Shown here: positions 56,326-64,000 of the stretch, one piece after another | How positions within the stretch are numbered: position 1 is the first letter of the stretch | Layout: each line of letters begins with the position of its first letter | NCBI GenBank assembly: GCA_030144725.1 | Contig: JASKMD010000008.1 | Span: forward strand, 11,193,344-11,257,343 | Source: Haematococcus lacustris | Lineage: Eukaryota > Chlorophyta > Chlorophyceae > Chlamydomonadales > Haematococcaceae | Direction: 5' to 3' | Length of the DNA: 64,000 nucleotides | The notes under the pieces: model-generated | Seen by the model: the letters and a program-made list of their open reading frames with translations, nothing else | Told to the model about the DNA's origin: nothing | The model's database searches: none | Position numbers and translations under genes: made by a program

Positions 56326-59300
56326 ATGCTGGACGCTGCTATCAGCTGGGTCGCTCGCAAACTACACGACGCCGAACAATGGCTTGTCGACGAAATACTG
56401 GTGGGCTGGAACCCTGCTTCGGTCCCCAACCTCTACGGTGCGTGGCAACCCAGCGAAGATATAGCGTGACTCGCAGCTTGGTCCCGAGGGCAGTGACAGC
56501 ATACCACTGACGTGGTTCAATCCGCGCGCCCAACCTGATGCGAGCACCCTGCCAGGCATTGCGAGCTCAGGCAGACAGACGCGGTTCGCGGCGGGATATT
56601 GGCACCCGGCGGGCAGTAGAGGTCGCCGGACGGCGGGCGGTGGAAGCTGTTGAACCTCCCCAGCGTTCTGCCCCAAATCAACCTGTGACCGCCTGCCTTG
56701 CAGGCAAGGTAGCAGTGATTACTGGGGCCAACAGCGGCATTGGCTACGAGACCACCCGCAAGCTGGCAGAGAATGGCGCTGAGGTGAGGAGGCAGCAGCA
56801 GCAGCTGCCTGAGCGCGTCCTCAGCGACTGACCCAGCCGTGGCACCCACTCCTGCCTACCCGCTGCCCCAGGTGTACATGGTGGTGCGCAACATGGACAA
56901 GGGCCGGGCAGCAGTGGAGCAGCTGCGCAAGGAGCTAGGCCCAGTCAAGCTGCACCTGCTGCAAGCTGACATGGAGTCCATGAGGTGGGTAGCCAGGCAT
57001 TGGACAAGCATTTCTATATCTGTGTGCAGCCTGCCAGAAGCAAGCCAGGCCGCCAGGGTCGGCCAGGCCAGGCAAGCAGAGAGGCAAGCAGGCTGGTGTG
57101 GCAGTTACGAAACCCTGGAAGTGTGAGGAGCACAGCTTCTACCGGCTGCCTTATGACACTGCGACATAGCAAGCATGCAACTGGCAAAGTGCTATCACTT
57201 TCTCCATTTCGCAGCCCTCCAGCGTGGTGTTGAGTGCTGAGCTACTGCCTGATATGAGGGAGTGGCTGAGGAGGGGTGGATGCTCGGGTGGTGCCCTGTG
57301 ACATGCAGCTGGAACACCCCCTGCCTTGCACACAGCCCTGCAGCCCTTGTTTGTACCGGAAGCACTGGTGGTGAGTCAGCACATGAGCAAGGTTGTAGCA
57401 ATCACTGAGTTGCGGCCCTGGTCCAGCTACCTAATTGGCTACTTTACTTGGGGCCATGTGCCAAGCTGCCTTTAACACAATTGTGGCCTGAGCGCTGAGT
57501 AGCAGTTCCAGCTACCTGCTTGGCCAGCTTAAGCTGCATGGCTCTGCATGGTCTTCTGCATGTTAACCCAGTTGCCTTGCCACTCACTTGCCTTCAATGG
57601 GCTGGGCGGGGCAGGGCGGGACCTACTGTGTCAAGCCTGTGTAGCTGGCTGGGGCTGCGGGGCCGCCGCCGCCGCTACTTGACAGCCGATGTGCTGCAGC
57701 AAGGCCGGTGGCATTAAATTGGACGGCATAGTGGCAAGTGCCATGTAATGCTGCTGCTGCTGCTGCTGCTGCACTGGCTGCTGGGCTGGCTGCTGGGCTG
57801 GCTGCTGGGCTGGCTGCTGGGCTGGCTGCTGGGCTGGCTGCTGGGTTGGCTGCTGCACTCTTACTGCACCTTCTCCACTAAGTTTCACTGTTGCGAGGGT
57901 AAGGGTTCAGGCTGTGCTGCTGGACTGTGGTGTTGCCAGTGTCCCAGGTGGCTGACTGTGCTGCTGGGCAGGGGGCATGTGCTTTTCTGACTTGGCTACT
58001 CTGTTGTTCACTTGCTGTTGCTGGCTGGCCCCACGCCTCGCACCCCTGCTGCCGTCACTCATCTCTGGCGCCTCGTCCAACGTTTTGCTTTGCGCAGCCA
58101 GGTGCAATCGCTGCTTGCTGAGCTGCGGGGAGTGCGGCCAGACATCCTGCTGCACAACGCGGGTATCTTGTACCCTGGACCTTTCCGCCTGGTGAATGCC
58201 TTGTTGCGCTGCGCTGCTGTGTACAGATCGGATTGCAGATAACACAGCCCCTGCCCTGTAGAAATAGTAGGGGAACAACTGTGCTGTGTACCCAGGCTGT
58301 AATCTAGACTGCGTGCACTGTCAGTTGAGGACTGTCAGTCGAGCTTCATCATGCCAAGCAGCTGCACCACACCCTCATGTCTACACTGTCATGTCAGGCA
58401 GGAAATCCAATAACGTGCACAAGTCCAGCGCTGCTGCTGTGCTCCAGCAGCCAGGCCCTGCCAGTGAAGCCGCTGTATGAGGGCCACCATGTGTGTGTGT
58501 GTGTCATAGGGGGCTGTCTGACCCACTTGTCAAGGTGCTCCCCGCAACAGCCTCCCGCCATGCCACCACCCCTATTCCTTGTAGGGGCATCTTGGCCCGG
58601 GATGGTGATTGGTCACTGTGGTCGCTGAAATGTGGGAGGGGTCAGGGACGCAGAGGCACACGGGCCAGGGCAGGTTGGCTGCATTGCAGTGTGATGCCAC
58701 AGAGTCCTTGCATTGACTGTAGCCCTGCTTGATGCCCTGCCTGGAACTGCCGGTCACAGACGGAGGAAGGGCTGGAGCCAACCCTGGCCATCAGCTACTA
58801 TTCAGGGGTGCTGCTGGCCCTGGGCTTGCTGGACCAGATGAAGCCAAGGTCGCGCGTGATCTTCATGGTGAGCTGCACCTGATGATGATGGCGCTGTGTC
58901 ACCATGAGCAAAGGGGCAAGCGGTGGCCATGATAATGGCCATGATGAAATGTATTGACTCCTTGCGCAACAGCGGCTACCCTAACGCACATGCTGACCAG
59001 CCAGTTGCTGGTTGTGTGCTGTGATGTGATGAACGAAGGGGAGGGCAGGGGGCAAGGGGAGAGCATGTGATGTGGCTGTGCTGTACCACATCAGTACATC
59101 AGTGCTATTTTCAGCACTCTTGCTGCACCACGTATCACTCTGCTGTTGCATGCCCTGCTGCCCTGCTGCCTTGCTGCCTGATTAGGCCAGTGCAGGAGAG
59201 TGGCCCATGAGCAGGTTGGAGGGCAGCTTCTCCAACATGAGGTGTGTGGCACCAAGCTCTAGCCACATCCATGGCAGCAACACACAGCAGTCACATTTGA

Positions 59301-61964
59301 CTAAGCCTCCAGAACAGCACCACAGCCACGGCCACAGTTGTCAATGTGCTCCCGACAAAGTTGATAAGGATGGATGGCGCATGGTAGATGGTGCTGCTCT
59401 GAATGGTCACATGTGTAGGTTTTCTCATGTCACAGATTGCCAGTGTGTGGCATAGTACATGCACTGTGCTAGCCAGGTGGAGGTGAGGATGCCCTTAGCC
59501 CCTCGCTGCCTGCTGCTGTGTGGGGCGCAGAGGGGACAAATTCACTGCCAGCGGTGCTCGGGCATATGGCCAAGCCAAGGCCTTCGGTGAGCTTGGCTGG
59601 CTAATGTTGGGTTTGGCTGGACTGGAAGACCTGCCTGCGTCTGTGGTGATGTACACATGGGGTGCTGCAGCTCACATGGACAATCAGACGAGCAACAGGC
59701 CCCTGAACCTGACTGCCTGCTCTGACATTTGAGTCAAGTGTTCTTACCAGGCAGCACCCTGCTGTGCAATTTGTACTGTATGGGGCAACTGTTAGGACCA
59801 TGAAGGTTGATGAATGACCTTGAGTTTCGGACATGTGTTAGGGTCCACCTGCTGACTCGGGCCATGCTGCAGGCCCGCCGTTTGTTTGACCTGGTGTTGT
59901 GGCGCCAGTTGGTAGAGGAACAATGGAGCACTTGACCATGTAACCTAGCCGGGCCCCTGCTGCTGTTACTGTGCAGCCATCATGTTTGCAAGGGAGCTCG
60001 CTGAGAGGGTGAAGCACCGGGGTATCGATGTGTTCGCGGTGCAGCCAGGTGTGCTCTCCTTCAGCCTGATGCGCCCAACCTTAGCTTGGTGCAGCTCTGG
60101 GTGCCCTCACTAGCGATGCACTACACCTTGGCTTTTGATTAGATCTGCCTCCATCATTCACTTGGCCACATCATGAACCAAAACCACCATGATTTCAGGT
60201 CAAATGCACTACAGGCGATCCAGGTTGTGTGCTGCTGCTGCTGCTGCTGCTGCTACACAGTGCTGCACAATGTGGGAATGTGGATAACATGGGCAAGGCA
60301 GCAGCCATAGCTGGCAGCTAGTGCCCTTGCATGTGGGCGTGAACGGCTCGCGATTGTTGTGCTTGCTTTCTCCTCATTTTGTACTAATGAGGGAACAGGT
60401 AGCATGCTATAGTGTCCTTGCCTGTTGTACAGGGAAATGTGCTGAATAAGGGCAATGGAGCGTGTGACATGTGTTCACCGCAGCCATGGCCAAGTTGCAC
60501 ATGCTCACCAGCTTCCATGCACCCCGCCTCGCTTGCTGTGTCTCCTGAAACAGTCAGGTTGTGTCAGCCCCACCATCCAGCATGTCTCTGGCTGTGGGAA
60601 CCCAGAATTTCCGGGTCTTGCAACTCTTTACACCGCAAAACCCATGTGTATGCTGACCATCCAGCCAGCAAGAATCATAATCATGCACCCTGGGTGGCTG
60701 TGCAGGTGTGGTGTTCACGCCTGGAGTGTTGAAGGGAGACCTTAAAACCTACCCTCATGCTGCGTAAGTGCCTACCCAATACTGCCCAGTGCTGCTTAGT
60801 GCCTGGGCAGCAGCCTGCAGCTGCCAGTCATTGCACATGCTCCCTCTGCTCCCTTGCTGCAAGGTCAGCTTATCACCAGCAACGTTTGTTGCAACAATAT
60901 TGCGAAATTCGAGCAGTCCCCAACACCAGGCCTACCTCTCTCTTCACCAGCTGCCTGCGCCAAACTACTTGCCATGTCATGGGTGTGCATGACGTCCCCA
61001 GTCCAGTAACCCTGTGCTCTTCTGCATGCTTACACATGAGCATGGCTGAGGTCTGTGGAGAGTGATGTGCATGCGTGCATGGGTGCATGCAGGCTATTCG
61101 TGGCGGGTGCCAAGTTGTTAGGACAGACTCCTTATCACGGAGCCTGGTCCGCCATCTATGCCTGCACAGAGCCCAAACTTACAGGTGGAGCTCAACAGGC
61201 ACCTGCATGTTCAGCCACATGCCATGCATGCAGCAAAGCACTGCGCTGCACAACCCCTGTTTGGCCCAGCATGTGTTGCTCCTACTGTTGCTGTGATGCT
61301 GGTGCGGTGCAGGTAAAGGCTCTGGCTACTTTGGACCCAACCTGCTGAACATGGTGAGCCGCAATGTTGAGCATGCTGCATACCACCAAGGGCATGCACC
61401 CTGACATGTGCCTGGTGGGCCCCAGTTGTTGCACAACACCAAACACCAAACACCAACCGCGCAGACAAGCGGAGCAACCCACAATGTCAAGGTGTCCCTG
61501 GTACCCAAGCTGCTGCTCCCCCTTAGACCTGCAGCTTGCTTGTCTTACTGCCTGCACTCCTCTGTGCCACTGGTCTGAGGTTTAGAGAGGCAAGAGTTGA
61601 AGCAGCCGTGTCATGGCGCTCCATTGCTTGCACCCTGGTTGCAGTGGCACGCTACAGAGCGCCAGCCCGGCACCAAGCAAGCTCGGAACCCTTACTGGTG
61701 CTGGCGGTGAGCTAGTGTAACCCAATGCATGAACTCAGCTGGTGCTTCAGGCACCCTCGCTGCTCATGGGCTCCTGCACGATGCATTCCCTGCAGGGTGT
61801 ATGAAGAGACGGTGAAGATATTGAGCGAAATTGTGGGGACCAAGGCCATGCCGCCGGTGCCACGCCATCCTGATCCGGCACGGGACGTAATGATGGAGAA
61901 GAAGAGCCCTCCTAGCGAGATTGACAAGGGGCGTGCTGTCCATGCAACGGCCATTGCGGCGTAG
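56326..61964 (+). CDS. Short-chain dehydrogenase/reductase, copy 2 (SDR-2), 370 aa
   Basis: Paralogue of SDR-1 in tandem. Thirteen exons in phase: 56326-56437, 56704-56783, 56872-56984, 58098-58191, 58760-58867, 59186-59241, 59531-59586, 59977-60048, 60706-60763, 61093-61184, 61313-61353, 61645-61706, 61796-61964. Exon sizes match SDR-1 except for small changes in exons 1, 5, 7, 8 and 13. Seen: TGANSGIG; DILLHNAGILYPGPF (canonical NAG); SRVIFMASAGEW with the catalytic-Ser region; YGQAK (Tyr200, Lys204); FAVQPGVVFTPG. All core SDR residues are present, so this copy is the better candidate for activity. TGTAA at about 62102. Substrate unknown; the weak overall resemblance is to retinol-dehydrogenase-like SDRs. 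Confidence 0.92.
57776..57854 (+). repeat. CTGGGCTGGCTG 12-bp minisatellite
   Basis: Six or so units of a 12-mer following a short (CTG)n run in the third intron of SDR-2, absent from SDR-1. Confidence 0.93.
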
Positions 61965-62595
61965 GAAGGGAGACATCGGTGTAGCTGTGACTCATATTTA
62001 TTGTTGTTAGCTTGGGGATTGCCTGAATGAGCTCTAGTCACGTTGAGTGAAGTTGTATACAAAGTGTCATGTGAATGCATACGTGAATGCAGACATGGGT
62101 ATGTAAAAGTAGGAATGTGACCAACACCTTCACAACATGCCAGTCAAGTGTGGACCCAGTAAAGTTGTGGCATCGTTTAGTGCCGCACCTCTAGTTGTAG
62201 CGAAGCGGGTGGATGATGACTGGCTGGAGGATCCAGCAAACTGGGGCTGGCTAGTGTGCCATGCGGTGCACACCACCAGAAAGATGGAGGCAGCCATGGC
62301 AGCCTGGCAGCTGGATACGGTGCCATGACAGCAGGCTGAACTCACCAACCCCGAGTTGTTGCTCTAGTAAAGTTTTGCCATCATCTAGTGCCCCACCTCT
62401 AGCTGTAGGTAAAGGTGAATGATTGACATGGCCACGGGGACGATGGGCCGTCAATTCCCCACAAACTCTTCAACTCACTAATGGGCAAGACCAAGTAGCC
62501 ATATTAGGCTGACAATGCCCTACAAACGGTGAAAATTATATTCCAATCATATCCAGTCATATCGGCGTTTCCTCAGGAAAATCATATTTCGGTCG
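61965..62595. other. Spacer with diverged tandem duplication
   Basis: 62153-62215 (AGTAAAGTTGTGGCATCGTTTAGTGCC type) is echoed at 62367-62412. No gene recognised. Confidence 0.5.
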
Positions 62596-64000
62596 TTTTT
62601 TTTTTTTTTTTTTTTTTCGAGGATGAACAAAGCAAAGAAGGCAGCGCCGTCTGAAGAGAAAAAAGAGGGAAAGCCAAACAAGACTGAAGCAACCCAAACA
62701 AAGACCACGTCCAAAACGTTTAACACCCTCTCTCTCTAGAAAAAGACGCCCTGCACTCGCCCTACACACCCCCACACCCCCTCCCAACACCACCCCCACT
62801 CCCAACACAGCTCCGCCCCCCCATGTCAAGAACCCTAACCTCAACCCTCCAGCGACTAGACCCTACAAACACCCTACGCCCCCTCCACAACCCCTCTGAA
62901 CACTACCCCCCCGCCCGACCCAGCCCCAACCCCCAAGTAACTACCCCTAACCTCAACCTCCACACGAAGAGACCCAGAACGCTCACAAGGCCCTTGAAAA
63001 CCCTGGTACCACCCCCAAACCCCCTACTCAACCCACCCCAACCGACCCTGCCGCTCCTCAGACCACAGACCCCGAACGGCAGAGCCCCGACCAACGGGCA
63101 CACCCTCCTCCTAAAACCCCCCTGGAGGCAGGCCGGAGGCGAACCGCGTTCACGGCGGGCTAGCGTCCAAAGGCGGGGGAAGGGGAGCGGGGATGGGCCA
63201 CTCTAGGGAGAGGCGCACGAACAACTCCGGGGCGAGGGGCGGACGCCGCTGCTGGCGAGAGAACCACCCCCCTGAGGCGGCTGGCCACAGCTGGTCGAAA
63301 GACCCCTCTGCAAGCTGCGGGTCCCTCCCTTTGAACCAGGTGGAAGGGACCGTGCCCCCTAGGCCCACGCGAATGTCCCTCCCCACCCGGAACCAGTCTC
63401 TCTTGACGGCGGCGGACAGGGTGAGGATAACCTCTTGCGCCACTCTCCTAGCTATCGCCTCCGGCTGCAGGGCTGAGGCGGGGCCGATCGTGCGAATGCG
63501 CCACACTGTCCCAAGGTAGGCCACACGAAGGCGGCGCCACAACAGAGGATCGGGGGGGGTGAAGGAAAGAGCCTCGCCGCGGGTAGGGCGCCCGGTAAGG
63601 AGCAGGAGGGCATCACCGGAGGGGGGACGAGTGCCTGTAAGGCTGCCATACACGTCCAGCACCCATTCCCACGCGGGGGCCACGCAGGGGCAGGTGAGGA
63701 AGGCATGAGAGAGGGTCTCCAGCTGCCCTGCCTGACAGAGCCGGCAAGCAAAGGAGCTGGGCCCCGCAGCCTCGCCAAGGACGTGGCCCCACATGGCCCC
63801 CACCATGAGGCTGCCGTGGAGGATCCGCCAAGCGACAACGACGTGCTCCCGGCGGAGAGTAGGGTCCAACAGCTCCTGCCACACCTCCAGGCAAGGCTGG
63901 CCGGACTGGTCTTGCCGACCAGGCGTGAGCGGGTCTCCCTCAACGTCTCGGTTGCGGGTGCGCCTGCCAGCCTGCCTCGGCTGGCGCTGAGCCTCAAGCT
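62596..64000 (-). mobile_element. 3' end of a LINE-type (non-LTR) retrotransposon
   Basis: Minus strand. An ORF is open from the window edge to a stop at 63150, with the RVT zinc-binding pattern CRLCQAGQLETLSHAFLTCP and the conserved Trp after it, as at the end of LINE ORF2. A 3' UTR of about 530 bp follows and a 22-base T run on the plus strand at 62596-62617 is the A-tail. The reverse transcriptase itself lies beyond the window. The ORF is intact as far as it can be seen, so this may be a recent insertion. Confidence 0.85.
63150..63998 (-). CDS. LINE ORF2 C-terminus (partial)
   Basis: At least 282 codons open to the window edge. Contains AWRILHGSLMVGAMWG, then the C-x2-C...H-x4-C zinc-binding core and a basic tail ending SPP. 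Belongs to the retrotransposon described for 62596-64000; a gag- or host-gene origin is unlikely. Confidence 0.8.
   Translation of the reverse strand, partial: LEAQRQPRQAGRRTRNRDVEGDPLTPGRQDQSGQPCLEVWQELLDPTLRREHVVVAWRILHGSLMVGAMWGHVLGEAAGPSSFACRLCQAGQLETLSHAFLTCPCVAPAWEWVLDVYGSLTGTRPPSGDALLLLTGRPTRGEALSFTPPDPLLWRRLRVAYLGTVWRIRTIGPASALQPEAIARRVAQEVILTLSAAVKRDWFRVGRDIRVGLGGTVPSTWFKGRDPQLAEGSFDQLWPAASGGWFSRQQRRPPLAPELFVRLSLEWPIPAPLPPPLDASPP

Noticed and set aside
62137..62328. Short plus-strand ORF after SDR-2
   Set aside because: Lies in a diverged tandem repeat, no start context or homology recognised.

Overview
The window looks like nuclear DNA from a chlamydomonadalean green alga. A Haematococcus-like species is my best guess, from general resemblance only. 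The reasons are very GC-rich, intron-dense genes (9 to 13 short exons each), introns filled with CTG, CAGG, GGGGT, GGGGGA and CCCCG tandem repeats, TGTAA-type 3' signals after some stops, and a mix of mitochondrial, plastid-type and secretory housekeeping genes. A run of exactly 500 N (18532-19031) is an assembly gap. Exons below were joined by hand from GT/AG (and some GC/AG) boundaries, reading phase and family conservation.

Layout. 1-4609 (+): non-canonical poly(A) polymerase of the TRF4/PAPD5 type, 5' part uncertain. 4610-7089: decayed spacer with a Fanzor relic and a LINE relic. 7090-10619 (-): an unrecognised gene with a basic N-terminus and low-complexity middle. 10839-16019 (-): aldo/keto reductase, 11 exons, 391 aa. 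16020-23504: repeat-rich spacer with the N gap, a possible 2.2-kb element with inverted ends, and minisatellites. 23505-29873 (-): mitochondrial pyruvate dehydrogenase E2, 13 exons, 664 aa. 29990-31733: dispersed repeat, a 550-bp CCCCG array and the first exon of an unknown minus-strand gene. 31981-32826 (+): TIM17. 33980-35604 (-): signal peptidase SEC11, with one GC-AG intron and a probable AT-AC intron. 35949-41598 (+): organelle-type helical-repeat (mTERF-like) protein. 41696-47164 (-): hexokinase. 47318-52414 (+) and 56326-61964 (+): tandemly duplicated short-chain dehydrogenases with the same 13-exon structure. 52660-55857 (+): three copies or fragments of a Fanzor (eukaryotic TnpB-like, RNA-guided nuclease family) gene between the two duplicates. 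62596-64000 (-): 3' end of a LINE-type retrotransposon with its A-tail.

There are no operons; genes are single units. Several are arranged head to head across short spacers (hexokinase/SDR-1, SEC11/mTERF-like, TIM17/unknown gene), which suggests shared promoters. The housekeeping genes belong to unrelated pathways: RNA surveillance, acetyl-CoA production, mitochondrial import, secretion, glycolysis and redox metabolism. The most notable parts are the Fanzor cluster, the non-canonical introns, the loss of a core motif in one SDR duplicate, and the repeat arrays sitting in introns close to splice sites.
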